Positions 47,601 through 58,635 of a stretch of 64,000 nt of DNA are shown one piece after another. A program made the position numbers and the translations under genes. Origin of the DNA: Udeniomyces pyricola (lineage: Eukaryota > Basidiomycota > Tremellomycetes > Cystofilobasidiales > Mrakiaceae); contig BCIK01000030.1 of assembly GCA_039545295.1 (NCBI GenBank), positions 186,001-250,000 on the forward strand, read 5' to 3'. Every line of letters begins with the position of its first letter. The first letter of the stretch is position 1. Below the pieces are notes generated by a model. The model was not told the DNA's origin and searched no databases. It saw only the letters and a list, made by a program, of their open reading frames with translations.

Positions 47601-47719
47601 CGTGGTGAAAGAGTTCGTGGCGAGGGAAGCGTAGTTACGGCCAGTGCCGTGAGAGCTGGTCCCTCGTCCGAGGGTCCGGATGGCACGACGGGCGAAAAAA
47701 GTTCTCGGATGGTCGTCAT
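44644..47719 (-). CDS. bestrophin / UPF0187-family membrane channel
   Basis: Predicted anion channel of the bestrophin superfamily. Twelve exons with consistent phases: 47639-47719, 47445-47519, 47262-47276, 46945-47113, 46648-46858, 46463-46539, 45990-46395, 45734-45809, 45553-45585, 45363-45397, 45083-45201, 44644-44822; 491 residues. Family blocks: HVSWLPDVIRIRGSIIPKV (part of it from a 15-nt microexon), PLLSIVVGLLLVFRNGSAYE and RYSEGRKDFTALLSASRNLS, TAFVISVKHHLRGE, LGAMERVVRTPLPPLFGIHL, and LVLIDDLGWLVIPIVSL. The C-terminal AFVMMGVEGIAAEVENPFG matches the signature of the family (GxExIAxEIExPFGxDxNDLP). A hydrophilic insertion of about 125 residues (exon 45990-46395) sits mid-protein. The start ATG 47719 was chosen because it splices in phase to the first conserved exon. 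Confidence 0.92.
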
Positions 47720-48411
47720 GTATAGTCGAATGGGGCAGATGGTCGAGGATTGAGGCTGTCAGTAGCAATGGTGTAATGTGGAAAGAAACTGAAGGATCGA
47801 TAGGGGCCGAGATCCGTGCAGACAATCATATACATACATATATATATATATGACTTTATAGGAATGCATAGATATCCAACTCGTACTTAGTCTCTCGATC
47901 TCTCCAGACGGCTTCTTGATTGTCAACAACACTATTCAGGGGCAAGTCAGGGGTTGGAGCGACCCGAGGTGACCGCGTGACCATGTTGCAACGTTTGTAT
48001 AAGAACCGTTGCGTCTTTCAATAAAAAGGGTCTTTAATTCGTCAGTGGCTTCTATCCTCTCGCTCGTGCATGTTCGTGTTAAAACGGGAATAAGATCTCG
48101 AGCGCGATCGAGCGACGAGCCGGGGATGGGTCATAAGAATACAAAAAGAAATACGGCAAGTATCAAGCAGGTCATTTGCAGAGGTAGCACGACAATCAAA
48201 AGTAGGGCAAGAGAAGACAGAATCGATGGGAGAAAGAAGAAAAAGATGGTAACAGAGTGGATCAAGCTAAAAGCTCTTGCTAGTAAACAATGCAAATGGA
48301 TGGGAACAGGACTGGGGATGGAGCCAAAGGTACAAACGAGGAAGAAAGAACAGATGCATATCAAAAGGAAATCAAAGTTATGATTCCACTTGGTTAAACA
48401 AACCACGCATC
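47720..48411. other. intergenic region
   Basis: No gene. It holds the presumed promoter of the bestrophin-family gene, including a TA/CATA-rich stretch (47826-47852), and, to the right, sequence downstream of the disordered-protein gene. Confidence 0.45.
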
Positions 48412-50354
48412 TCACTCAACTTCCATCAACGCGTCACCTTGCTGCTCACCCTCCAACTCAATCTGCGTCTCATCACCACCCCATCTCAAGCTGCCTTTTC
48501 TCTCCATCGGCACTCTGTGAACTGCCAGGCCTCCCTTGTCGTCCATCTCGCCACTCGACATGAAGCTGACCGCAAACGGCGAGTTGAGTGCTGGACTCAT
48601 CTCAGCACCCTCATCTCGGTCCTGCATAGCCCGACCAGACGACGCTTCGCCCGCAGAGGTCGACATGGAAACGAGGTTCAGACGAAGTGGACGGGGCTGC
48701 CTTGCAGTGACGGCCGCCTTGGACGTTGGACGAGGGTGACTGACGTCGAAGCCAAAGGTCGTAGTATGAGCTGGTGCAGAGGGTGGAGGCGAGCAAGATC
48801 GAGCAAGCGAATGTGACGTGAGCGCAGCCATCCGAGTTCGAGCCGAGGAAGAAGAGGCAGCAAAGATGGGTAGGTGATTTGTAGGAGGGGAGTCGGAAGG
48901 ATACTCATCCGGAAGGACAAGATGGGGGATCGAGTCCCGTCGATGCATAGCAAGGTGAAGAGATTGATGGACAGGGTTTAGCAACTTGGTAGGTGCGTGA
49001 GCGTTATATGGCATAGCACTGGTCGACACAGTGAGGGACAGCTTGTTGTCGATACTGGGAGGATTCGAGTGGCCGACATCGATAGGCGAGGGATTGAGTG
49101 GTGGTGGACCCGACGCCATTGGGATGATGCGGTCGACTGGAGTGACAGGCAAGACCTCATCACTCGTGTCAGACGAAAAGGGAAGCAAGTTAGAAGGAGG
49201 GAGAGAGATCGAGAGTTGTGGCGCTCGAAGGTGGTGTTTAGAGCTGGAGAATGATCCGCATGAGTTGTGTCGAGCAAACGGTGGAGGAGGGAGCGAGAGA
49301 TGCGAAAGGGGTGATGGCTCAATCGAGCGTCCTCGAGGAGGACAGAAAGGGTCTGTGGATATAGTCAAGAAACATAACAGATACGGATGTAAAGGGCGCT
49401 GCGATCAACGTCGGCAAAGGTGCATCGCAGAAAACCATCGGATCAGAACTAACCATCTTGATTCATCTCGCTTGTCTCACGGGCGGTATTATCTTGGAAC
49501 GTTTCCAGCATCGTCGGAGCTGAAACCCTTCGTGGTTGCTCGCCAAACTGACTCCGACCAGAGTGGCCAAGTCCCTTGACGTCACTGCGAGCGAGACGTT
49601 GAGCTCCAAACGGCGAAAATCCCAGACGTCCATCTTCTTCCGACCCATCACAATATTCATCGCTGAACTCGCCCATAGAACCGTGACCATCGTCAGTCTT
49701 GATGATTTCATTGAGCTGGAGTAAGCTTGTCGGGGGTGTTGCCAGTTCGGAGAGCTCACTAGCTCCAGCAAGCGAGTCCCAACTTGCCGAGTACGGGAAT
49801 CTGACAGATAGATCTTCGCACCGGTTGACCCCCAGTCCCCCAACCCCTCTATCTCCAAGAGTGAAGCTTGGCTGTAGCGCAACATGGTCAATTTCGTTGG
49901 TTGAGAGGATAGAGGATGTGATTGGTCGAGGTGAGGGCGAGTCGTTAAAGGGGTTCAGCGTAGAAAACATCATCTCGGACATGGGTGAGATCCCCTCGGC
50001 CCTAGGCAAGAGGGCCTCCCACGACTTGGTAATGCGGTCGCCAGAACGGGATGGAGTTGCAACATCTGGGTTACCCGGTCCTTTGGTTCGGGGTTCCGTC
50101 ATGATCCTCACGCGAGTCGACTCCCGTTCGGCAATAATGCTTCCTCCCGAGGTCGAGCGAGGATGATGGGTAGTGACCGCAGCCGATGAGTTGGTAACGG
50201 CCTTGAGTTTGGGAGAGGGTGGTCCCATAGCGCTACGATCGACCAGATGAGAGAATGTTCGCTTCTTGGTTGTGTAGATAGCCGGAGGAGAAGAGGACAA
50301 CATGGGACTGCGCCGATGTTGTGCGGTGCGGTTAGAGGGGGAGAGGGGCAACAT
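48412..50354 (-). CDS. large intrinsically disordered protein, unidentified
   Basis: Not recognised. Two exons, 49454-50354 and 48412-49352, join in phase 1 across a 101-nt intron with a GTTAGT donor; 613 residues from the ATG at 50354. Almost the whole sequence is Ser/Pro/Thr-rich with scattered short motifs. The N terminus is MLPLSPSNRTAQHRRSPML. Acidic patches occur (SDEYCDGSEEDGRLGFSPFG), and the C-terminal part has HTTTFGFDVSHPRPTSKAAV and ends EGEQQGDALMEVE. Many SP and TP dipeptides suggest regulation by proline-directed kinases; this is inference. No signal peptide, membrane span or globular domain is visible. Coding status is supported by a single long frame per exon and a phase-consistent splice. 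Confidence 0.7.
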
Positions 50355-52646
50355 GCGATCAAGGCGGTGGTGGTATTTGAGATCAAGGTTGTGCGTCGAG
50401 GGATCAACCTTTGGAAAGGGCGCCAGAAGTAAGACGAAGGTCAATGCTAGAGGTGTCGAAAGCGGGGCGGAGAGGGGAGAGGATGTCCAGGAAGATGACT
50501 AGTGGGCAGGAGTGGAAGGAAAGGATGGTACGAGAAGGATGTTGCTGATAAGGGCCTTAGGGTAAAGGCTCGACGAAGCCGGGGTAGGTCAAAATTCACG
50601 AAGGTCGATGTAGTGGTCGAGTAAAGGGTCGTCGTTGGCTACCAAGATTCAGGACGATTCTGTCGTGCCTATAGCAAACCTTGAAGAGGGGGAGGGAACT
50701 TCAGTCCGGGATGAAACACACAACAAACAACAAGCTCGACGTGGCGGCGGCCCGTCCTTAGCCGCATCCGGATTTGAGGCGGACGCGTCGCCCAAGGCCA
50801 AAGTTCGCATCGATGGTTGGAGCTCTGGAGGCTGATATGCGCGGAAGCATAGAGATGAACAAGATGAGCAAGATGTATAAAATATCAATATCAACGTTCA
50901 AGCGCTGATGGGACGTGACGAAGCTGGCAAGCGCGAGGGGGTCGCCAAATTCGCTCGTCTTCAAATAGGCCGGCCGTTTGAAAGTGGTAGTCATCGATCT
51001 GATCCCCCCTCTCGGCCTGCCGCCCATCAACGTTCAACCTGTTACCCCTGAATGTACATGAGCGTTGGCATGAGAGTCAGTCTGACCAAACATGAGGGGG
51101 ATAGATTGAAGCAGGCGGAGTCCATATCGTCGGATGATGGTCAAATGTCAAACGACAAATGTCCGAAAGGTTCGAGTGTGTTCGGTTCAACGTTCACAGG
51201 TCCTATCATCTCACGCTCTGAACATTGAAGCTAGGTGGAGATCGAACCAACCCCCGACCTCTAGATAGGTCTTTTGAATGACAAAAGTGGCTCCGGCAGA
51301 ACCGCTAGATGAAGGAAACCGCTAGAGCCATCGTCATTTTTATTGCGCTACATTCAGCATCATGAGCGCCACAATTTTCCGTCAGACGCTCGAATCTTCT
51401 TCTTTCTCGTTGCATGTGCGGTATGTTCTGCGAATACCATGTCATTTTGAACTTTGTCCAACACGAATCGAGCCTGCCTTTAGCGCGTGCGGGCTCCCTC
51501 GGTTCGCCCAAGCCAGCCATATCTCGGGCTGCCATCTCGCCTCGCTTCACTTCCCTTGCGCCTTCTCACTCGTACTACACAACAGATGCTGATGCTGCAC
51601 GTTGTTTATAGTTGCGATGCAGCCCAATCCGTTTAAACTTGACGCTGCAGGACATTGAATTCAACTGTCCCCGGGCAGAAGTCGAAAAGGGCAGAGCACG
51701 CGCAAAAAAGCACTGAATGCAGCATATTTTGCCATTTATCTCGACCGTCAAGAACCATTTTTGCACGTTCCAGCTTGATTCATGCGTACCATATACTTTA
51801 GGATCTAATCACAGAAAAGAACTCTTACCAACTCAAACCCGCTTGAGTACCGCATTCACCTGTTTTTACCCCTTCACACGCCAAATACGACACAAACAAA
51901 TATCACTTCAACATGATTCTAAAGAGGTCTGCAGCAGCGCTTGAACCCACAATTAGCGCCAAACATTTCTTCCAAGAAAAATTAGTGTAAAAATCGGGTC
52001 GAGCAAAGAAACAATCATATCATGTTGGCAAGCCTGAGTGATAGACGGATATCAAAAATATAGAAGACCTCATGATAGACGAGCCGGGAAATTGAGGTGG
52101 AACAAAGAGTAAGAAGATGACGGTCACCTTCAACCATGAGAAGTGATGGGCAATTATTAACAAAGGTTAGGGAATGGAAGAGGGCAGGAAGGAGAAGGGG
52201 AGGAGGGCACAGTGTGGTATGTTTAGGACGAGAAAGAGAGAGAGAGGAGTAAAGTAGACACATCTGAACGAAAGGAATGAGGAGCCCGAGTGGATCGATC
52301 CGCCGATGTGGACAGCTGGATGGGTAATTCTGTGGGCTGATCCTTGCGGAGTGGATATGGTGTCTGGCCCTAGCGCATGGTAGGGCGATTAATCACGAGG
52401 CCAGATCGACTGAGGCAAGCTAATAGGTGAGCCAACATGGCGGAGAGTCGAATGGCGATCGAGACAGTGTCGACGGTGGACGATGTTACGATAGATTGCA
52501 GTTGGCGGGCATAGAGCGACGGGTGCTGGGATAACGACTGTTGAAAGATGGTTGCATGAGTTTAAGCTATCTCGAAGACTAAGATGGGAAGAACAGAGAG
52601 AGAAAAACCATGGAGATGTACCTGAAATAAGTACAGGCGTATTGCG
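50355..52646. other. long gene-poor region
   Basis: About 2.3 kb with no supported gene. Short open frames (for example 50635-50835 plus, 51305-51550 minus) show no family resemblance or splice context. The left 400 bases are the presumed promoter of the gene ending at 50354; the right several hundred bases may be 3' UTR of the small PPxY protein. Confidence 0.45.
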
Positions 52647-53082
52647 TTAAACGTTGCTGAAGCTCGACGCAAAGTAACCGGTTTGTACCTGGTGTCGTCC
52701 GGCAGCTCCTCGGGCGTGCTTGTCTTGCATCTGCGAGGCTAGGACCATGTAGTCGACGTTTTGGACGACGACTCGTCGGGCTCGGTAGGCGGGTGGTTGA
52801 GCGGTCGAATCGTACGAGGGAGGGGCCCTTCTGGATGAGGAACCAGAGTCATGAGCGTCGGACGTCAGCGAGCGAAAGTCAAAAGCAGGGCAAGGGAATC
52901 GGCCAAGTCCGACAGAGCAACTTGAACTCAAGCGGAACGCGGACGAACGATGACGCAGGGATGGAAAGCTCAGGGGACGAGGCTTGAGAACTGGGCTTGG
53001 GGTGATCAGATGACTTGACGTCGGAGGTGGTCGAGGTGTTCGAGGAAGAAGAGGTCTGACGAGTGAACATGGTGAACTTCAT
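52647..53082 (-). CDS. small protein with two PPxY motifs
   Basis: Not assigned to a family. Two exons, 52949-53082 and 52647-52830, join in phase 2 through a GTTCGT donor and a CCAG acceptor; 105 residues. The N-terminal half is Ser/Thr-rich (QTSSSSNTSTTSDVKSSDH). At the junction comes APPSYDSTAQPPAYRARR, two PPxY motifs nine residues apart, followed by VVVQNVDYMVLASQMQDKHA and the end QTGYFASSFSNV. PPxY is the ligand of WW domains, so an adaptor of a Rsp5/NEDD4-type ubiquitin ligase is a reasonable guess; the Met-rich/amphipathic segment could contact a membrane or partner. There is no transmembrane span. An unspliced reading stops early and would lose the motifs. Confidence 0.6.
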
Positions 53083-53464
53083 AGCGGTGGTAGGGCTGAA
53101 TGGGTTGGTTGGGATGGAAAGATTGAAGTGCAAAGTGGTGTTCGAGGACGAAGGCAAGTGTGTTTAGGAGAAAGGTGGTTGTTGATGAGAACATGGCAAA
53201 GCGAAAGCACTCAAGGATTTTATACAACAGGATGACGAGCCGTCACCCCTGTAAGTAAGTAAGCGAAGAGAAAATAAGCGAGCAAAGCTGAGCCAGGCTG
53301 ATCGGGACCCGAAGGAGGTCGGGCCACGGCTGCGCCGAGGATAATTGAAAGGAAGGCAGGGAGCAAATCGGAGCGAGGCAAGGACGCGGCGACAAGCGAG
53401 AGTGACTCAGGCAAACTCAGGTTCGTTTGTTTTCGCGTCGCGATCAAGCCAACAATTCTCCTGA

Positions 53465-53482
53465 CCGAGGTACTGACCTCGG
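53465..53482. repeat. perfect inverted repeat
   Basis: CCGAGG, six-base loop TACTGA, CCTCGG. It lies in the promoter-side DNA of the PPxY gene; it could be a palindromic factor site or chance. Confidence 0.7.
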
Positions 53483-53896
53483 CTTGTTGGTGCAGGTGAT
53501 CAATTTAAAGGCCGATCTCACCTCCTATGTTGAGCCACTGCCCCCCCCCCCCTAGTCAGGGGATCGGGTCATGTTGACTATTCATAATGAGCATGAAGGT
53601 CGGGTATGGCCGCACGCCGGATGCGCGATTTCAGTCGCGTCCTCGTACCTCGTTCCAACGTCATGTCAAGTTTCGCCACCATTGCTCTATGAGCCGAGTA
53701 TGTTACGGAATCTTTCTCCGTGATACCGTGCCGTCGATCAAACATCAGGAAGAAAACAGTCACGCACGAGATCGTGTGGCCTGGCTTGGGCACAGGGGTA
53801 ACAGCATCAGCAGAAGTAGATTATAAAAAGATCAAGCGAGCGCGGCTCGGACCGGGTCGGATCCGAAGCTCAGAGTCCCGAAGGCAAAGTCGGACG

Positions 53897-54081
53897 TTGG
53901 GCAAAGGGTTGAATATTGAATGCCAAGGGGTTTGCTATGACGGCTTGTATGATGAGGCTGGTTGTGGCTGTCTATATCAGCATTGACAGAGATCTTGGGC
54001 AGAGGGTACGGTAATAATTAGAGGAATGGGCAGAGGGTTCAGTGGCCCTTACTCATACAGGCCATCGTGGGCAGAGGGTTT
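53897..54081. repeat. four dispersed copies of TGGGCARAGGGT
   Basis: Copies start at 53897 (with AAAGGG), 53996, 54027 and 54068 (all with AGAGGG); all four continue GT, three of them GTT. Spacing is 99, 31 and 41 bases, so this is not a simple tandem array. Confidence 0.85.
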
Positions 54082-54617
54082 GAACACCGAAGGGCATGGT
54101 CACACATATAAGCGAGGCCAGTGAATATTAGAAGTATGAGAAGGGCAAAAAAAAAAACAAAAAAAACACGAGATATAGCACAGTAGTTCGTAGCGACAAG
54201 AAGCACTGCACAGATTTCAGGACTGGATCTAGAGAGGTTATGGGATGAGAAGAAAGAACAGAAAATCGAAATGGGACTACCACGAGAGACGAGCGAGCGA
54301 AACCTGGATTGCAACTGAGTGGAGGGAAACAAAAAGGAAAAGGGTATTGGACGATATTGAAGAGGATGGGAATTAGAGAGAGAGGCGTGTTGTAGCTAGG
54401 CGCAAAATTGAACGAAATGTAATATAATCCTCGATGAAGCCAAAGGGGGAAGAAGTTCCGAAAGTAGATGAATGTGTCGAGAAAGAAGAAAAAAGTCAAG
54501 GAGGATCAAATAACAGAACTGAATGAGAAAGAAATGGCAGACAAAAAAAAAGATGAAGGCGAAGACTGGCAATAAACCAAGCAAGAGTACGAAGCATTCA
54601 ATTTGAGATGTTTTCAT

Positions 54618-57600
54618 CTAGTTGAGCTCGGCAAACCGCTTAAGAGATTCGAGGGCCTCGCCAGCAAGCTCCTTAAACTTGATGATGAATTCAGTCTGGG
54701 CAATTACGTCGGCGATGGTGTCGTCACGTAGCTTGTTGATACGATGAACGAGCTTGCCTTGTCTAGAGGAGGCGATCAGAAGGGCAAGATTGCGAGAAAT
54801 ATGGAGATCAGCTTCGGAATTGCCTGTTGATTGATCGTGCGAAAGACAGAGAACGGATCCTCTAATGTCGGTATCAACGCACTCAATCTTGAGAGTTTCA
54901 ACTCTCGATTCAGCTGCAAGCAAGGCTTGCCGAGACATGGCTTTGGTCGAAGCAATTTCGCGTTCGAGGTGGTGCTGTTGCTGGGCCAGCTCAGCCGATT
55001 CTTGCGTGGCAATCTGTGGGTAGAGGTTCGAAGCGCGTGATACACCTCAGCTCAGGTTACATGTGCAATGGATGAGAAGCATGATAGCGAAAGCGGAGAA
55101 ACAATAGAAGGATATCGAGTTGAACTCACCTGACGAGCGCTATCAGCCTGCTCACTGGTCACCTTGACCCTTCCTTGCAGCATCTCAGCTTCCTCCTTCA
55201 ACCCTTCGACGAGTTGTCCCAACCGATCAAGTTCATCCTCAACCTTAATAGTCTCGTCGACGATCCTTCTTGTTTCCTCTCGCTTCCTCTCAGCCAGCAT
55301 TGTCAATCGTGGGCGAATCTTGCCTCCGACATCCCCCTCGAGGATCTCATCCGGAGTCGTTCCAGCCAGGTTGAGGTTAAGGCCGAGTTCAAGCCCACCC
55401 ACACCACTACCTAACCCGCCTCCAATGCCTTCCACACCTTCCATGGCAGAGCCTCCACGACCTTCGTATAGACTCAGCCGATATGCACTCGCCATGTACT
55501 CCCCGACCACCGTCTCGAGGTTATCCCCTCGCTTGCTCACAGCCATCTCGCGCTCATATGCGGCCTTCTGAGCCTCGGCCACCTTGGAGCGGAGTTCCTC
55601 GAACGAGCGGGCCAGAGATTCCCGGTCGGTATGGAGACGGGTGACCTCCTCGGGGGAGAGGCCTTGGGCTTTAACCGCGGCGAGCAGATTCGCCTTTTCG
55701 GTTCGCAGGGCAGATGCTTCGGATTCTGCGTCGCGAAGCCAGGTGAACAAAAAAAGATGGCAAAAGGGAGCAGCAGAATATTGGAATGAGTTGGTGCGCA
55801 AGAAAGAGAACGCAAACAAGAACAGAAATGAAGATAAACAAGGGGAAGAGCATCAAGAGAAGGTCAGAGCGGTTGACGCACGGAGTTGAGCAATTTTGTC
55901 AAGCTTCGCAGCGTTGCCGGCGATGTTCTCTTGCATCTTGCCGGTATGATATTGGATGTACATGGCGAATTTGGTTTTGTCCGATTCGTACTTGCCGAAC
56001 TGTTCGTTGAGGAAGATGAGCGGACTCTGGTTGAATGGGAACACGATGTCGTGAAGGATCGATGGGAAGGGAGAAGAGAACGACAACGAGGATGATTGCG
56101 GCGCACGTAAAAAGGGACTTAGCATAACCCAGAGGATTGGCAGACAAGATATATGAAGTCAAAGAAGCCGAAGAAGATAGACTCACCGGTTCGCTCGAGA
56201 GTTGAGACAGCTCAGCACGAAGGTCGATAACAGCCTTTTCAAGTCCCTCGACCTCATCGTACCACGACTGATACTTTCGGTCTGATAGGTAATATTCGAT
56301 GAGTGGAGTGATCGGAGGAGATAGTGTGACAGCGAGGTAGATCAGCTTTATAATTCCATCGCCAAATTGGTCGACATACATGTTCAGATCACTGCTTTAC
56401 TGACCGAAATTTTCCTCGAGCTTCTGATCTTCTTCAGGAGATTCTTCAAATCCTTCAGACCAGCGAGCATAGGCATTAACCATATATTCCCATAGGAAGA
56501 GGTCATAGAGCGAGGGCGCCTCGAGGGGAATTTCGTTCGCAGGCAGCAGTTCATAGTCGGCGTAAACTTCGCACTCAAGCCAATTTTGCTTGACCTGATC
56601 ATGGAAGAAGAATGAGCAGCTTGTATGGTGAGTATGGCAGGAATTGGACGAGGTATGAGAAGAAAAGAGGTTGACTCGAAATTAAGCGATAGTGGGTTTC
56701 ACCGCCATTAACAAAACAAAAGACATACCTGGGACAAGTCGACAAGCCACATCAGCATCGCTAAGAGTGAAGGCCATTGATGAGGGCTTCCTGGGGCCGT
56801 GATGGCTGTCCGACTGAGGCTGTCGACGCTTGGATACTTGAGGTCCTTGAGTACGCTAATACACTCTTCTTCAAACTTCTTTCCACCTCGCCCAAATACG
56901 TAGTCTTCATCGACGCCCTCGGTGATGAGGAACTTGAACATAGTCTGGAATTCGTGCTGTGTCGGCGAAATGAGCGTCTTGGTCGAAATCTGTGGTGCTC
57001 GCGGTCGATGTTGAAAATAGAGGAAGATTGATTCTTGACACGCTTTCTTAAAGAGTGGGTCTTTGAGAGGGCGAAGATCTTTGGTTTGCGAGGGTAAGAA
57101 TGAAGGGTTGTGCTGAGGAGTGACCACAGATGGGCGACCGGCTCCATAGACCGAGGAACGGCGCATGCTGCAGGGGTAAAAGACAAGGTGAGGACCAGAT
57201 ATTGAGAGGATCAGCGAAGAATTCGACATTACACGCATCGCGTATGGCTTGTACGGCAAAAGATGTGAGAAGATAGCTGTCGTGTTAGAATTCCTCCATC
57301 TGGAGTCTTCATGGAAGAACAATCTATGGCCTTGTCAGATTGGCCGACGTCCGGCACGGCTTCCCGACTTGGGGCCTATTGTAGTCGGCCTGGCTAGAAC
57401 ACCATCCTCAGCCATTCACAACACTACAAGGCATGCACATGTTTGCCTTAACGGGCCATTCGAGACACGAAGCCACTGCTGTCATGCTACACCACCTTCA
57501 AGCTCCAAAACGACATGTACTCACACGCTGGCTCCCCCACCACGGTTCGGCGTTCTTCCGTACGCGCTTTCGCTCATACCTCCAGCTCCTCCTCCTCCAG

Positions 57601-57952
57601 CGCCACCGATCCCTCTGACGCTGTCCCTTCCAGTACCTCCACCACCCGAACTTTGAGGTGGAGGCATATGACTGGGCCTTCGACCCGTTCCGGGGGGAGC
57701 TCCTGATCCACCGCTTCCTCGTTCGCCCTGCGAGCTGGATGGTCCTCCTCTCTGAGGCGGTCCAGCCAGACTCGAACGGTTAGGATTCATGGACATTCGG
57801 TTGAGGTTTTGACTACTTTGACTTTGAGAGTGAGACATGACGGATTGCTTCTTGAGGGCGGATGAGGGAACAGGGAGGGCAGAGGAAGCATTCAGTTGCG
57901 AAGGGTTGGATGAAGGTGGGTAGGCGTTAAGGTGGGGTTGACGTCGATCCAT
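54618..57952 (-). CDS. NDC80: kinetochore protein NDC80 (HEC1)
   Basis: Microtubule-binding subunit of the four-protein NDC80 complex at outer kinetochores. Eight exons: 57525-57952, 56729-57167, 56405-56594, 56187-56281, 55882-56026, 55130-55725, 54883-55013, 54618-54762; 722 residues. A basic, Gly/Ser-rich N-terminal tail of about 140 residues (Aurora B-type target region in the family) precedes the calponin-homology domain: DLRPLKDPLFKKACQESIFL, then FQTMFKFLITEGVDEDYVFG and PSLLAMLMWLVDLSQVKQNW. Downstream is GKYESDKTKFAMYIQYHTGK and a long coiled coil (from about residue 330), including EELRSKVAEAQKAAYEREMA, ending EALESLKRFAELN. The last intron (54763-54882) is inferred from a GTGCGT donor and phase; without it a 40-residue non-helical insert would interrupt the coil. 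Confidence 0.95.
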
Positions 57953-58635
57953 GGCTGGAGCTCTGGGCCTTGAGAGTTTACAAAAATCAAGTATTATTTC
58001 AGGGATAAGGAGAGGGATATTGCGGTCTAAACGGCGAGGGTGAAGGTAGGATTGGCTGGGGTCGAAGCTAAATCAACAAGGGGGAGGAGACTTGAAAGCG
58101 CGACGCGTCCGAACGGTAGGCGGAGGTTCTGGGAGGGGCGTGACGAGAGGAGGAACGCGAGCAGCTGGAGAGACCGATATAAGAACGACGTTGAAGGGAG
58201 TAGCACCGACGTGGGTCGTATGGGCCAGATACCGCTGGATGTCGCGAGAGTGAACAATAAGGAGATAGTGTGTGTCGACGCAAGAGGCGAGAACGCGTTC
58301 GCGACGGCGAAACGCTGACAGAGGAGTTGGGAGGATGGGATTGGATGAGAGTCCACTGGTCCGGCCCTGTTTGAGGGCGCGCGCGTTATTTGTTCCGCGA
58401 TTAATATGAGTGGGCGACGCTGCACGTCTTCTTTCCTCTCTCATGCGTACTTATGGGCTCATGCATGATACTTGAAGATTGGATTTGGTCTATATACAAA
58501 ATCATGGAATCATGCGTTTCTTGCCCGTAACAGTCATGATGGGTCGTCATACAGAGTGCAGTACTTGTACAATATGCGCGCGCGCAGTGCCGTAGCTTCA
58601 TCGCCGTCTCGTCCTCCGGCTAACTCGACGCGCCG
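57953..58635. other. region between NDC80 and APC15-like gene
   Basis: No supported gene; presumed NDC80 promoter. A 123-codon minus-strand ATG frame (58073-58444) is open but Arg/Pro-rich with no recognisable domain. Confidence 0.4.

Larger units (their letters stand above)
53083..54617. other. intergenic region with hairpin and dispersed repeats
   Basis: About 1.5 kb without a supported gene. It contains a perfect 6-bp-stem hairpin (53465-53482), a C-run (53540-53552) and four copies of a TGGGCARAGGGT element (53897-54081). The right part is 3' flank of NDC80. Confidence 0.5.

Noticed and set aside
51236..51275. tRNA-like B-box (GGTTCGATC on the minus strand)
   Set aside because: The T-arm stem does not pair and no A-box, anticodon arm or acceptor stem can be formed around it.
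58073..58444. 123-codon minus-strand ATG frame between NDC80 and the APC15-like gene
   Set aside because: Arg/Pro-rich with no domain; overlapped by an equally long plus-strand frame. More likely promoter or 5' leader of NDC80.
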